Assembly: GCF_013410665.1 (NCBI RefSeq)
Contig: NZ_JACCFM010000001.1
Span: 1-64,000 of the forward strand
Reading direction: 5' to 3'
DNA: 64,000 nucleotides
Source: Leifsonia psychrotolerans
Lineage (GTDB): Bacteria > Actinomycetota > Actinomycetes > Actinomycetales > Microbacteriaceae
Both the position numbers and the translations under genes were made by a program. Positions 26,488-35,251 of the stretch are shown in pieces. The first letter of the stretch is position 1. Every line of letters starts with the position of its first letter. The notes below the pieces were generated by a model that had not been told where the DNA came from, did no database searches, and saw nothing but the letters and a program-made list of their open reading frames with translations.

Positions 26488-27411
26488 ATGACTATTGTCG
26501 GACCGAGCGACGACCGTCCTTCCAAGAACAGGCGACGCGACGCCCAACAGAAGGCAAAGCAGCTTCGTGACGAGCAAAAGAAGAAGGACCGCCGCAATCG
26601 CGTGTTCCTGCGAAGCGGAATCATCGTCGGTTCCCTGGCCATCGTCGCTCTGATCGCCGTGGTCATCGTGACGTCGATCCGTCCCGTCGGTCCGGGGCCG
26701 GCCAACATGGCCAGTGACGGACTGCTCATCGGCGAGGGAATGAAGGTCGTGACGACCTCGGCGCTGTCGCCCGAGGCCAAGCCCGTTCCGACCGAGCCTG
26801 ACACCACGGGAACCGTCACCGACATCCGGGTCTACGTCGACTATCTGTGCCAGCTCTGCGGCCAGTTCGACAAGACGAACGGCGAACAGATCGCCAAATG
26901 GGTCGGCGCCGGTGCGGCGACGGTCGAGATCCACCCGATTGCACTGCTCACCCACAAGTCGGCCGGCACCGAGTATTCGCTGCGCGCAGCGAACGCGGCT
27001 GCCTGTGTCGCAGACTCATCACCCGACGACTTCTTCGCCTTCAACTCGGCCATGTTCACCGATCAGCCCGAAGAGGGGTCCGCGGGGCGCAGCGATGACG
27101 ACCTGCTCGCACTCGTCGAAAAGTCGGGGGTGCACGCCAACCTGGCCTCGATTCGGCGGTGCATCGACGACAGAACGTTTGTCTCGTGGGTCAAGGCGGC
27201 CACTGACCGGGCCGTCACCGGTCCCGTGCCCAACTCCGACCTCACGGCGATCAAGGGAACGCCGACGGTGCTGGTGAACGGCAAGCAGTATGTCGGTTCG
27301 TTGAATGACCCGAAGGAGTTCGCGGCATTTGTGCTGCAGGCCGCCGGGGAAACCTACTCCACGTCCACGGCCACACCCACTCCGACGCCGACGCCCACGC
27401 CGGCCGGATAG
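26488..27411 (+). CDS. Membrane-anchored DsbA/thioredoxin-fold protein
   Basis: 307-aa protein starting at ATG 26488. Charged N-terminus (KNRRRDAQQKAKQLRDEQKK), one transmembrane helix (IIVGSLAIVALIAVVIVTSI, about residues 45-65), then an extracytoplasmic DsbA-like domain with the redox pair CQLC in VYVDYLCQLCGQFDK and the cis-proline region AIKGTPTVLVNGKQY. The tail is Thr/Pro-rich. It should assist disulfide formation or redox repair of exported proteins, as in other actinobacterial DsbA-like family members. Confidence 0.9.
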   Translation: MTIVGPSDDRPSKNRRRDAQQKAKQLRDEQKKKDRRNRVFLRSGIIVGSLAIVALIAVVIVTSIRPVGPGPANMASDGLLIGEGMKVVTTSALSPEAKPVPTEPDTTGTVTDIRVYVDYLCQLCGQFDKTNGEQIAKWVGAGAATVEIHPIALLTHKSAGTEYSLRAANAAACVADSSPDDFFAFNSAMFTDQPEEGSAGRSDDDLLALVEKSGVHANLASIRRCIDDRTFVSWVKAATDRAVTGPVPNSDLTAIKGTPTVLVNGKQYVGSLNDPKEFAAFVLQAAGETYSTSTATPTPTPTPTPAG

Positions 27412-27497
27412 TCGTGTGACATGCCGCGAGACGCGCTCCGTTTCGCGGGAACGGTCATGACCATTTAGGATGGATCTTCGAGGCCGCGACGCCTCAT

Positions 27498-27570
27498 GCC
27501 GGCCTGGCGCAATTGGTAGCGCACCACTCTTGTAAAGTGGGGGTTACGGGTTCAAGTCCCGTGGCCGGCC
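27498..27570 (+). tRNA. tRNA-Thr(TGT)
   Basis: 73-nt cloverleaf: acceptor GCCGGCC/GGCCGGC, D arm GCGC-AATTGGTA-GCGC, anticodon arm CCACT-CTTGTAA-AGTGG with anticodon TGT at 27531-27533, and T arm with GTTCAAGTC. The 3' CCA is not encoded. The acceptor stem contains GCCGGC, the expected NaeI-type site. Confidence 0.95.
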
Positions 27571-27574
27571 CTGC

Positions 27575-27612
27575 AACGCCCTCCTCCCCACTGGGAAGTA
27601 GGGCGTTTTGCA
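27575..27612 (+). terminator. Terminator after tRNA-Thr
   Basis: Stem AACGCCCT/AGGGCGTT with a partly paired interior (TCCCC/GGGAAG) and a short T run, five bases after the tRNA. Confidence 0.75.
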
Positions 27613-27635
27613 GTTGGCGGTGACAGTCGTCTGAC

Positions 27636-28655
27636 CTATCCGACGACCTGGCTCGCTGGAACAAGAGTGACTTCTTCAACGATGTCTGTGACGTCGTTGC
27701 CCTCAAGCAGCGAGATGAGCGCGCGGGCGCACCGAGCGCCGGTCTCGACGGGATCGAGATTCAGGTACACCGCGCGTCGCTCTGCGCCCATCGCAGCGGC
27801 GTTTCCCGCCACGGAGACCTGGAGTTCGTCGGGAATCGAGATTCCCAACTCGGCGGCGGCCTCGAAGATCGCTGCGCAATACGTTTCGTTCAGACAGTGC
27901 ACGGCGGTCACTGCCCGGATGCCCCGGGCCAGGAGGGTGCGTGCCGCATCCAGTGGCGATTGGCTCGGCTCGGGGGTGGTGACTGCGGCCTCAAAGCCGG
28001 CGACTTCGCACCATTTTTTGTAAGCACGGATTGTGTCGACGGTGTAGCTGTCGAGTCGTGGCCCGACGAAGAGGGCCGGCCTGAAAACGGATGCCGCCGA
28101 TTCGGCCTGCAGATGATCCAGAACCTTCGGGATGCCCTTGTCCATGTCTGAGCGCACTGTGACCAGCCGTGCGGCAGAATTGCTGGTTTCATAGCCGCCA
28201 TCGGTGATGATCGCCATACCAGTGGCCAGGCATTGCTCGACGACGAGGTCGCCGGGGATCGGGTCGACAACGATTACTCCGTCGAGCGGCAAGAAGGTGT
28301 CAGTGAGACCGTGCTCGTTGCTGGGCGCGGCCGAGATCGCGTAGCCGTGCTCCACCGCTTCAATCGCAGCGCCGGCGATGATGTTGCGGTAGTAGGGCAG
28401 GTACGTTTGATCCCACACCGCCGAGTCCCGGTAGCTGACCACGACGCCGATCACGCGGGACCGACCCGAGCGCAGTGCCTGACCCAACACGTTCGGCCGA
28501 TAGCCGAGCTGCGCACCAATCGACAACACATGTTCACGCGTGGCGGATGAGGCCTCTCCCTTGTGGTTGTAGACCTGTGAAACCGTTGAGGCGGAAACCC
28601 CTGCCGCTTCGGCGACCTGTTTGATGCCGACTCGCTTGCCTGCTGTCATGCTCAT
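27636..28655 (-). CDS. LacI-family transcriptional regulator
   Basis: 339-aa regulator. N-terminal HTH VGIKQVAEAAGVSASTVSQV and hinge-helix region GYRPNVLGQALRSGRS, followed by a periplasmic-binding-protein-like sensor domain (VIGVVVSYRDSAVWDQTYLP, then DGVIVVDPIPGDLVVEQCL). Divergent from the amino-acid ABC transporter operon, with a LacI-type operator in the 123-bp spacer, so it most likely represses that operon until its ligand appears. A LacI regulator for an amino-acid-type importer is uncommon. Confidence 0.92.
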   Translation of the reverse strand: MSMTAGKRVGIKQVAEAAGVSASTVSQVYNHKGEASSATREHVLSIGAQLGYRPNVLGQALRSGRSRVIGVVVSYRDSAVWDQTYLPYYRNIIAGAAIEAVEHGYAISAAPSNEHGLTDTFLPLDGVIVVDPIPGDLVVEQCLATGMAIITDGGYETSNSAARLVTVRSDMDKGIPKVLDHLQAESAASVFRPALFVGPRLDSYTVDTIRAYKKWCEVAGFEAAVTTPEPSQSPLDAARTLLARGIRAVTAVHCLNETYCAAIFEAAAELGISIPDELQVSVAGNAAAMGAERRAVYLNLDPVETGARCARALISLLEGNDVTDIVEEVTLVPASQVVG

Positions 28656-28703
28656 CCCGCTCGTTCTTCGCGTTACGTTTCGGCTTCACTTATGCGTCTC
28701 AAC

Positions 28704-28731
28704 TTGACGCACGCCCTGATTCTCTGAATAC
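28704..28731 (+). promoter_or_regulatory. Predicted promoter of the amino-acid ABC operon
   Basis: TTGACG (28704-28709) and GAATAC (28726-28731) spaced by 16 bp, ending about 10 bp upstream of the operator and 47 bp before the first start codon. Confidence 0.5.
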
Positions 28732-28741
28732 TACCGGTACG

Positions 28742-28757
28742 CCTAAAACGATTTAGG
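28742..28757. promoter_or_regulatory. LacI-family operator CCTAAAACGATTTAGG
   Basis: 16-bp palindrome with perfect CCTAAA/TTTAGG arms around a central CG, the classic LacI/GalR-family format. Its position just after the predicted -10 covers the transcription start region, so bound regulator should block initiation. Confidence 0.8.
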
Positions 28758-28778
28758 TCCTGAGAGAGGAATCATGCA

Positions 28779-29654
28779 ATGAGGCATAAAGGGCTACTTC
28801 TCGTTCCCGCTGCGCTAACTACGACACTGCTTCTCGCCGCCTGTGGCGCGTCGGAGAGCGCCGTTCAGGCCAACGGAAACCCCGCATCATACGGCGACTG
28901 CGAGGTGACCGGCACCGCGGGTGAGTACACGCTCGACACCCTCACCGAGAACACTCTGCTGATGAAAGCCGATTTGCCAAGCCCGGGTTGGTACAACGGC
29001 GACACGGTCGAAGACATTCGCAGCGGCTTTGACTTTTGTCTGCTCGTGAACATCGCCCACCGGGCCGGAATCGACAACGTCAAGCTTCAGATGGCCTCGT
29101 TTGACGGCCTCGTCGCCGGCAAGTCGGGTGACATGGACCTGTCGCTCAACCAGATCACCATCACCGACGAGCGCAAGAAGGTCATGGACTTCTCCGACCC
29201 GTACTTCCAGTCAACGGCCGGGGTTCTTGTGAAGGTTGGCTCCGACGTCACCGAGAAGAACCTGGCCCAGCAAAGCCTGGGCGTCAAGCAGGGAACCGTC
29301 GGCCAGATTCTTGTCGCCGACACCTTCCCCTCGACCTCGCCGGCCGTCTTCCCCGGCGACTCGGAGCAGCAGGCCGCCGTCTTGGCCGGCACCGTCGACG
29401 CCGGCATCCAGGATCTCAGCATTGTGTTGGGTGCCGCAGCGAAGTCAGGCGGAAAACTGGAGGTTGTCGGGCAGATTGAGACCGACGAGGCCTACGGAAT
29501 CATGATGGCGAAGGGGTCGCCGAACCTCGGCACGATCAACAAGATCCTGGCCGATCTGAAAGCCGACGGTACCCTCGACAAGCTCAGCGCGGCTTACCTC
29601 GCCGATGCCTACGGCATCGACCCGGCCAGCATTCCTGTATGGCACCTCAAGTGA
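28779..29654 (+). CDS. Amino-acid ABC transporter substrate-binding lipoprotein
   Basis: 291-aa SBP family 3 protein. Lipoprotein signal MRHKGLLLVPAALTTTLLLA followed by lipobox Cys in LLAACGAS. Domain features include DTVEDIRSGFDFCLLVNIAH, the flexible-hinge motif ITDERKKVMDFSDPYFQSTA and DEAYGIMMAKGSPNLGTIN, typical of glutamine/arginine/histidine-type binders; ligand unknown. ATG at 28779 has GAGAGGA upstream; an earlier ATG at 28774 opens only a two-codon frame (ATGCAATGA) overlapping it. First gene of a four-gene operon. Confidence 0.92.
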   Translation: MRHKGLLLVPAALTTTLLLAACGASESAVQANGNPASYGDCEVTGTAGEYTLDTLTENTLLMKADLPSPGWYNGDTVEDIRSGFDFCLLVNIAHRAGIDNVKLQMASFDGLVAGKSGDMDLSLNQITITDERKKVMDFSDPYFQSTAGVLVKVGSDVTEKNLAQQSLGVKQGTVGQILVADTFPSTSPAVFPGDSEQQAAVLAGTVDAGIQDLSIVLGAAAKSGGKLEVVGQIETDEAYGIMMAKGSPNLGTINKILADLKADGTLDKLSAAYLADAYGIDPASIPVWHLK

Positions 29655-30760
29655 GCATTGATCTCGCTCGGGTCGCGCAGCCTCGTCAGGCTGCGCGACC
29701 CGCACCAGTCGGTTCGGCGCGAACCCTGCTGCTCGTCGGCTACCTCCTTTCCGCACTCACGACGGCTCTGACCGGCTACGCGGCCTGGCTGACGATCACC
29801 GTCGCTGAAACCGGCGTCTGGGAGATCATTCTTGGCCTCGCAACAAGCGTTGTCGTGGTGCTTGCGCTGTGCACATTCGTGCCGTTGGCGCGGGGGAGTA
29901 AGCAGCAGGCCACGAGCGCTCGAGCGCTCGCCGCAGATAATATTGTGGAGGCTCGCACCTATCGCTCCCGGGCCGGGCAAAGCGCCTGGATCGCAATCGG
30001 TTCGTGCCTGCCGATCATCTTCATCGCCACCTTCACGCTCTTCCTGCTCGCCAATGATCACGCGGTGCAAACCACGTTCTTCGACGCGAGCTTCATGGCG
30101 AAGAGCTTCGTTGCCGTCACCGTCGCGTTCGGCGAGAACATCAAAATTGCAGTTCTCGCCGAGATTCTGGTGCTGATCTGGGCGCTCCTCATCGCTCTCG
30201 CCCGGCTGGCTCCGGGAAAAGCCGGTCGACCGCTCCGCTGGCTGGCCACGGCGTACGTGGATGTCTTCCGTGCGGTGCCGTCGATCATCGTGATCTATCT
30301 CGTTGGCTTCGGCCTGCCGCTGGCCGGAGTTCCCCTCTTCAGCGACCTTGGCCCGATGTGGTCGGCGGTGCTCGCTTTGACGCTCACCTATGGCGCCTAC
30401 GTCGCCGAGGTCTATCGCTCCGGAATTGACGGCATTCACTGGTCGCAGGTCTCCGCAGCTCGCTCACTCGGGCTCTCCTACGGAAAGACGATGCGTTTCG
30501 TGGTGGTTCCGCAGGCGCTGCGCCGGGTGACTCCGCCGTTGCTGAACGACTTCATCGGGTTGCAGAAGGACACCGCTCTCGTCACCATCATCGGCACCGT
30601 CGACGCCTTCACCCAGGCCAAGATCTACTCCAGCAACTACTTCAACCTGTCGTCGGTGACGGTTGTCGCCATCTTGTTCATCATCATCACCATCCCGCAG
30701 ACCCGGTTCGTCGACAGGCTCCTGGAGCGCGACGCGCGTCGGCAGCGGAATAAGGGGTAA
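29651..30760 (+). CDS. Amino-acid ABC transporter permease
   Basis: HisM/GlnP-type membrane subunit, 369 aa with the GTG at 29651 that overlaps the SBP stop (GTGA); an ATG at 29639 would add four residues. Unusually long N-terminus with two extra spans (LLLVGYLLSALTTALTGYAA, IILGLATSVVVVLALCTFVP) before the BPD_transp domain. That domain has DVFRAVPSIIVIYLVGFGLP, the EAA-like loop VSAARSLGLSYGKTMRFVVV and PPLLNDFIGLQKDTALVTII. Works with the next gene product. Confidence 0.9.
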   Translation: MSIDLARVAQPRQAARPAPVGSARTLLLVGYLLSALTTALTGYAAWLTITVAETGVWEIILGLATSVVVVLALCTFVPLARGSKQQATSARALAADNIVEARTYRSRAGQSAWIAIGSCLPIIFIATFTLFLLANDHAVQTTFFDASFMAKSFVAVTVAFGENIKIAVLAEILVLIWALLIALARLAPGKAGRPLRWLATAYVDVFRAVPSIIVIYLVGFGLPLAGVPLFSDLGPMWSAVLALTLTYGAYVAEVYRSGIDGIHWSQVSAARSLGLSYGKTMRFVVVPQALRRVTPPLLNDFIGLQKDTALVTIIGTVDAFTQAKIYSSNYFNLSSVTVVAILFIIITIPQTRFVDRLLERDARRQRNKG

Positions 30761-30762
30761 TC

Positions 30763-31506
30763 GTGGCTTTTCTTGAACTGAACACCATCACCAAGTCCTA
30801 CGGGAGCAATCAGGTGCTGCGTGGGATCGACCTGCACGTGAATCGGCATCAGGTCGTCTGCCTCATCGGCGCGTCGGGCTGTGGCAAGTCCACCCTGCTG
30901 CGCTGCGTCAATGCACTCGAAGAGATCGACCAGGGAGACATCCGTCTGGACGGCGACGTCGTCTCAGGCGAGGGAATCGACGTCAACTCGCTGCGGCGCA
31001 AAATCGGCATCGTCTTTCAGAGCTTCAACCTGTTTCCGCACATGAGCGTGCTCGACAACGTCACGCTGTCTCCCATCCGCGTTCTCGGGCTGAGCAAAGC
31101 GGATGCCGAGGCGCAGGCACTCGCTCTGCTGGAACGTGTCGGGCTGGCGAGCAAGGCCGCGGCCTACCCGGACCAGCTCTCGGGCGGCCAACAACAACGC
31201 GTGGCAATCGTGCGCGCACTCGCAATGAACCCTGACGTTCTGCTTCTCGACGAGATCACGTCGGCTCTGGACCCTGAGCTGGTGGCCGAGGTGCTCAATA
31301 TTGTGCGTGATCTGGCGGCAGATGGGCTGACCATCCTGATGGCAACCCACGAGATGTCGTTCGCGAAGGAAGTCGCCGACACCGTCGTCTACGTGCATGA
31401 GGGAGTCATTTTGGAACAGGGGCCACCCGATCAGATTTTCGGGGCGCCCCAGGAGGAGCGCACCCGTGCGTTCTTGAAGAAGATCATTGAGGCGGGAAGG
31501 CTATGA
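30763..31506 (+). CDS. Amino-acid ABC transporter ATP-binding protein
   Basis: 247-aa polar amino acid ATPase (GlnQ type). Walker A GASGCGKSTLLR, Q-loop VFQSFNLFPHMSVLDN, signature QLSGGQQQRVAIVRALAM, Walker B DVLLLDEITSALDPELV and H-loop LMATHEMSFAKEVAD. GTG start two bases after the permease stop; its own stop overlaps the amidotransferase start (ATGA). A Thr/Ile substitution gives DEITSALD rather than the usual DEPTSALD. Confidence 0.93.
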   Translation: MAFLELNTITKSYGSNQVLRGIDLHVNRHQVVCLIGASGCGKSTLLRCVNALEEIDQGDIRLDGDVVSGEGIDVNSLRRKIGIVFQSFNLFPHMSVLDNVTLSPIRVLGLSKADAEAQALALLERVGLASKAAAYPDQLSGGQQQRVAIVRALAMNPDVLLLDEITSALDPELVAEVLNIVRDLAADGLTILMATHEMSFAKEVADTVVYVHEGVILEQGPPDQIFGAPQEERTRAFLKKIIEAGRL

Positions 31507-32261
31507 CGATGACGAAGATCTTGGTCGTCGAACATGAGGCAAATGCGGGAATCGGCCTGGTCGGCGAGCGCATCCGGGCCGCGGGCATCGAGATCGATGT
31601 TGTGGGTCCAGAAGCTGGGCATGACATTCCGCTCGCTGCCGAGGGGTATGCCGGGGTCGTCGTGTTGGGCGGAACACCCGGGCCAACCGATGATGACGAC
31701 GCGACCTGGTTGCCGCGGGTCCGCGCTCTGATCTCCGACAGCCTGGAAACGGAAACGCCGTTCCTGGGCATCTGCCTCGGCGCCCAGTTGCTCGCTGTCG
31801 TGGCCGGCGGCGTGGTCGCCGGCGTGCGCAAAGGATCAGAAATTGGACTCAGCGAGCTGGCTCTCACCGCTCACGCCGCGGATGACCCGTTGCTGCACGA
31901 TCTGCCGAGCGAATTGCACGCCATGCAGTGGCATTCGCTCGAGGTGCACGAGTTGCCCCCCGGTTCGACGTCCCTCTGCTCAAGCGACCGCTGCCCGAAC
32001 CAGGCATTTCGAGTGGGGGAGTCAGCCTGGGGGCTGCAATTCCACCTGGAGGCCCTCGCCGCAACCGCCGAGGAATGGGCGCGCCACGACAGTGCTGATC
32101 TGCAGGATGCCGGGCTCTCGCGGTCGCAGGTCATCGAGCCGATGCGCCAGCGCGAGGCCGAACTGCGCCAGGTCTGGTCGACCGTGGCCGACCGGTGGGT
32201 GAACGTCGTGCAGTCAGCAGAATCGTCGACCCGCCGGAGCAACAGGGTCGCCACGGCCTGA
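31503..32261 (+). CDS. Class I glutamine amidotransferase-like protein
   Basis: 252-aa GATase1 of the stand-alone GMP-synthase-like group. The triad is complete: Cys91 in FLGICLGAQLLA, His181 and Glu183 in WGLQFHLEA. Coupled by ATGA to the amino-acid transporter ATPase, so it probably hydrolyses a glutamine- or gamma-glutamyl-type compound brought in by the transporter; that role is inferred from operon structure only. The C-terminal ~50 residues form a helical extension. Confidence 0.87.
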   Translation: MTMTKILVVEHEANAGIGLVGERIRAAGIEIDVVGPEAGHDIPLAAEGYAGVVVLGGTPGPTDDDDATWLPRVRALISDSLETETPFLGICLGAQLLAVVAGGVVAGVRKGSEIGLSELALTAHAADDPLLHDLPSELHAMQWHSLEVHELPPGSTSLCSSDRCPNQAFRVGESAWGLQFHLEALAATAEEWARHDSADLQDAGLSRSQVIEPMRQREAELRQVWSTVADRWVNVVQSAESSTRRSNRVATA

Positions 32262-32275
32262 GGCCGAGCGGTACG

Positions 32276-32473
32276 TCAGCGTTTCGCCCGCTGCGCGAGC
32301 CCCCGGGCATCCGCTTCGAGCGTATGACGAATCGATTCCGCCTTCTTCGCGGTCTTCTCACCGATCTCGTGGGCACTCTTTCGCGTGGCCCGTTCGGCCT
32401 TGTTGATCGCGCGGATGCCCACGAAGAACACGGTGAGAGCGAGCATCGTGACGATGATGTATTTAATACGCAT
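32276..32473 (-). CDS. Small membrane protein with charged helical tail
   Basis: 65-aa protein starting at the ATG at 32473. One N-terminal transmembrane helix (IKYIIVTMLALTVFFVGI) is followed by a strongly charged, probably coiled-coil helix (AINKAERATRKSAHEIGEKT, then AKKAESIRHTLEADARGLAQ). Family not recognised. Eight bases downstream of the next small membrane gene, probably one transcript. Confidence 0.6.
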   Translation of the reverse strand: MRIKYIIVTMLALTVFFVGIRAINKAERATRKSAHEIGEKTAKKAESIRHTLEADARGLAQRAKR

Positions 32474-32481
32474 GGGGCGAC

Positions 32482-32649
32482 TCACACGGTGTTCTTGCGT
32501 CCGGAGATGAAACGCAGCAACCACCCAATGACGGCGATGACCAACAGCACGATACCGACCCAGAGCAGCCATTGGAGGGCCTGAACGAAGCCGCCGACAA
32601 AGAGCGCGATGATGGCGATGATGATGATGATGACAAAAAGTGCACTCAT
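32482..32649 (-). CDS. Small two-span membrane protein
   Basis: 55-aa hydrophobic protein with an isoleucine-rich first span (SALFVIIIIIAIIALFVGGF) and a second span (WLLWVGIVLLVIAVIGWLLR), ending in FISGRKNTV. The GTG of its own C-terminal Val overlaps a TGA stop and the downstream small gene begins 8 bp later. Resembles short phage-shock- or hydrophobic DUF-type membrane proteins, but no family can be named. Composition and two clean helices support it as a real gene. Confidence 0.6.
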   Translation of the reverse strand: MSALFVIIIIIAIIALFVGGFVQALQWLLWVGIVLLVIAVIGWLLRFISGRKNTV

Positions 32650-32809
32650 TTCACTCACATTCCATTCGTTTCTTTACTGAGATGGGGCCATTATGGCGGA
32701 TCTGGTCTGTCGCACGTATGTTCAATCCGTTGTAACCATGTAACTCTGTCGTGAGCTCATCTGCAAGGCTCGCTTCGGTGAGAATGTAGTGACGCATGAA
32801 AGGTGACGG

Positions 32810-33808
32810 ATGACGCAACTGGCCGACACGCACAGCACCACCCCGGCCGACGCCTCCCACCGCCACCTCCCGATGGGGGCGGCGGTCGGCTGCGCCGTGC
32901 TCTTCGGGGCTCTGAACGCACTGCAATCGCGCATCAACGGCGAGCTCGGTGCCCGCATCGGCGATGGCTTCGTCGCTGCGGTGATCTCGTTCGGCAGCGG
33001 CCTCGTCGTTCTCAGCGTCGCGATGCTGATCTGGCCGGCCGGGCGACGCGGCTTGGGCCGCGTGCGGCAGGCGCTCGCGGGCCGCACGCTCGCGGGCAGC
33101 ACGCTCACCTGGTGGCAGGTTCTGGGCGGCACCGCCGGGGCGTTCTATGTGCTGTCGCAGAGCCTCACGGCCGCCATCCTCGGGGTTGCGCTGTTCACGG
33201 TCGCGGTCGTGGCGGGTCAGACGGTCAGCGGTCTGGTGATGGACCGGTTCGGCATCAGCCCCGGGGGCCGACGCCCGCTGACGCCTCCGCGTGTGATCGG
33301 GGCGGTCGGGGCACTGGTCGCCGTGGGACTCGCGGTGTCCGGCCAGGCGGCGTCGGGGGTGCCGCTCTGGCTTATGTTGATGCCGCTCGCGGCTGGGTTC
33401 GGCCAGGGCTGGCAGCAGGCGGTCAACGGGCGGGTGAAGGCGGTGGCCGAGAGCGCACTGACCGCGACATTTGTGAACTTTGTCTTCGGAACCGTCGCGC
33501 TCGGCGCGGTGTGTGTCATCCATGCGATGTTCGTCGGTTTTCCCGCGGTGCTGCCTGCGGAACCGTGGCTCTACATCGGCGGACTACTCGGCTGCATTTT
33601 CATCGCCGGCAACGCAATGATCGTGCGCACGACCGGTGTTCTCGTGTTGGGCCTCGGTATCGTCGCCGGTCAGCTGCTTTGCGCGCTCGCGCTTGATCTG
33701 TTCATTCCGACGATTGCTGCGGGCCCGGTTGCCACGACCACGGTGGCGGGAACCGTGCTGGCTCTCGCCGCCGTGGGCGTGGTCGGCATCCGTCGGCGCA
33801 GCCGTTAA
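32810..33808 (+). CDS. DMT superfamily transporter, YdcZ family
   Basis: 332-aa permease with about ten transmembrane spans arranged as two related halves. The first begins MGAAVGCAVLFGALNALQSR; the second has PLAAGFGQGWQQAVNGRVKA and contains the matching motif ATFVNFVFGTVALGAVCVIH. INGELGARIGDGFVAAVISF is the YdcZ-type signature. Substrate unknown. Start ATG at 32810 follows GAAAGGTGACGG. The 160-bp spacer upstream is shared with the divergent small membrane gene. Confidence 0.88.
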   Translation: MTQLADTHSTTPADASHRHLPMGAAVGCAVLFGALNALQSRINGELGARIGDGFVAAVISFGSGLVVLSVAMLIWPAGRRGLGRVRQALAGRTLAGSTLTWWQVLGGTAGAFYVLSQSLTAAILGVALFTVAVVAGQTVSGLVMDRFGISPGGRRPLTPPRVIGAVGALVAVGLAVSGQAASGVPLWLMLMPLAAGFGQGWQQAVNGRVKAVAESALTATFVNFVFGTVALGAVCVIHAMFVGFPAVLPAEPWLYIGGLLGCIFIAGNAMIVRTTGVLVLGLGIVAGQLLCALALDLFIPTIAAGPVATTTVAGTVLALAAVGVVGIRRRSR

Positions 33809-33820
33809 CCGGCCGCGGCG

Positions 33821-34372
33821 TCAGATCGAACTGAGGTACGCGGTGGGGTCGATTGCTGTGCGTGTTGTCGGCTTCGCGTCGGAGGGCACGCCGCCGACGT
33901 AGAGCCAGCCCAGCAACTCTTCGTTGTCGGTCAAACCATGCAGAGTGCGAACGGATGCCGCGCGCGTGCGCGGACCTGTGCGCCACATCACACCCCAGCC
34001 GGCCTCCGCCAGAAGAAGACTGAGCGCATGGGCCACACCCGCCGCCGTCGCATCCTGTTCCCAGATGTCGACCTTGTGGCTGGGCCGTCTGCTCGCCACC
34101 ACGGCGATCAGCAGCTCGGCGCGCAGCGGTTTGGCCGCCATTTTCGGGTCGGCGCCGAGCGCCTGGCCGGAGGCTTCGACCAGTGCGGCACCGAGACGCT
34201 CGCGCGCCGCACCACGCAACTCAATCAGTCGCCACGGTCGGAGCGCCCCATGGTCGGCGACCCGGGCCGCCGCGGTGACCAGCGGAAGCAACTCCTCATG
34301 GCTCGGCGTGTCAGCGGTCACCTTCGCGAACGAGCGCCGTGCGGCCACCGCGTCCCTGATCGGATGAGTCAC
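33821..34372 (-). CDS. Nitroreductase family protein
   Basis: 183-aa FMN-dependent oxidoreductase of the nitroreductase superfamily, smaller than classical NfsA/B and similar to YdjA-type proteins. FMN phosphate contacts in DAVAARRSFAKV near the N-terminus, then AARVADHGALRPWRLIEL and the C-terminal LLGWLYVGGVPSD. Physiological substrate unknown. Lies 6 bp downstream of msrB in the same direction, suggesting cotranscription and an oxidative-stress role. Confidence 0.87.
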   Translation of the reverse strand: MTHPIRDAVAARRSFAKVTADTPSHEELLPLVTAAARVADHGALRPWRLIELRGAARERLGAALVEASGQALGADPKMAAKPLRAELLIAVVASRRPSHKVDIWEQDATAAGVAHALSLLLAEAGWGVMWRTGPRTRAASVRTLHGLTDNEELLGWLYVGGVPSDAKPTTRTAIDPTAYLSSI

Positions 34373-34378
34373 GACGTG

Positions 34379-34780
34379 CTACTCGGCCGGGGTGAAGTTC
34401 AGCGAGATCGAGTTCATGCAGTAACGGTCGCCCGTCGGCGTTCCGAAACCGTCATCGAAAACGTGGCCCAGGTGAGAACCGCAGTTCGCACAGCGCACCT
34501 CGGTGCGCGTCATACCCAGCGTGTTGTCTTCGATCAGTTCGACCGCCTCGGGACGCACCGACTCGTAGAAGCTCGGCCATCCGCAGTGCGAATCGAATTT
34601 GGTGCCGCTCTTGAACAGTTCGGCATTGCATGCGCCGCAGGTGTAGATGCCGGAGCGGCTCTCGTCGAGCAACTCCCCGGTCCAGGCGCGTTCGGTTCCC
34701 GCCTTGCGCAGAACCGCAAACTTCTCGTCGCCGAGTTCTTCACGCCATTCATCGTCAGACTTTGTGACTTCGTAGTCCAT
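34379..34780 (-). CDS. msrB: Peptide-methionine (R)-S-oxide reductase
   Basis: 133-aa selenoprotein-R-type enzyme reducing methionine-R-sulfoxide in proteins. Zinc-binding pairs in YTCGACNAELF and VRCANCGSHLGHVFDDG, catalytic cysteine in GDRYCMNSISLNF. ATG at 34780 is preceded by AAAGGA with suitable spacing; the in-frame ATG five codons earlier overlaps that site. Length and motifs are standard. Confidence 0.95.
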   Translation of the reverse strand: MDYEVTKSDDEWREELGDEKFAVLRKAGTERAWTGELLDESRSGIYTCGACNAELFKSGTKFDSHCGWPSFYESVRPEAVELIEDNTLGMTRTEVRCANCGSHLGHVFDDGFGTPTGDRYCMNSISLNFTPAE

Positions 34781-34949
34781 CGCTTGTCCTTTCACTCACA
34801 CGGTGTAAGCGGTCGGCTTCACCGCCTCCAGACTAAACTCCCGGCACCCCTCGAACATTCCATCGGCCCTCAAGGCGGCACGGGGAACAGTCAGCACCGG
34901 TCATTTAGGATTGCCAGTGCAAGGCGGCTGGAGATGAGGGAGAGACCGG

Positions 34950-35240
34950 GTGCACGACGAACTCTCTGAGCGCGACAAGGCCATCCTGGCGTTCGAAAAC
35001 GCGCAGGCCCACCATGCCGGCGATAAAGAACAGGCGATTAGAGCCGAGTTCTCGGTGTCTGCGGCCCGCTACTATCAACTGTTGGGCGCCTTGATCGACT
35101 CTCCTGGTGCTCGTGCTCACGATCCGATGCTGGTGAAACGACTGCAACGGATGCGCGACGCCCGAGCACAGGCGCGAGCCCGTCGGTCCCTGCCCACACC
35201 TGACTACGCCCAACCGAACGATCTGCCGAACAAGGACTGA
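34950..35240 (+). CDS. DUF3263 protein
   Basis: 96-aa actinobacterial protein of unknown function. The sequence LSERDKAILAFENAQAHHAG then RAEFSVSAARYYQLLGALID matches DUF3263 and reads like a small helix-turn-helix. The C-terminal 30 residues are basic. GTG start at 34950 after GGGAGAGACCGG. It precedes the LytR-C-domain gene by 11 bp, a pairing often conserved in actinobacteria. Confidence 0.87.
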   Translation: MHDELSERDKAILAFENAQAHHAGDKEQAIRAEFSVSAARYYQLLGALIDSPGARAHDPMLVKRLQRMRDARAQARARRSLPTPDYAQPNDLPNKD

Positions 35241-35251
35241 ACGAACTGACG

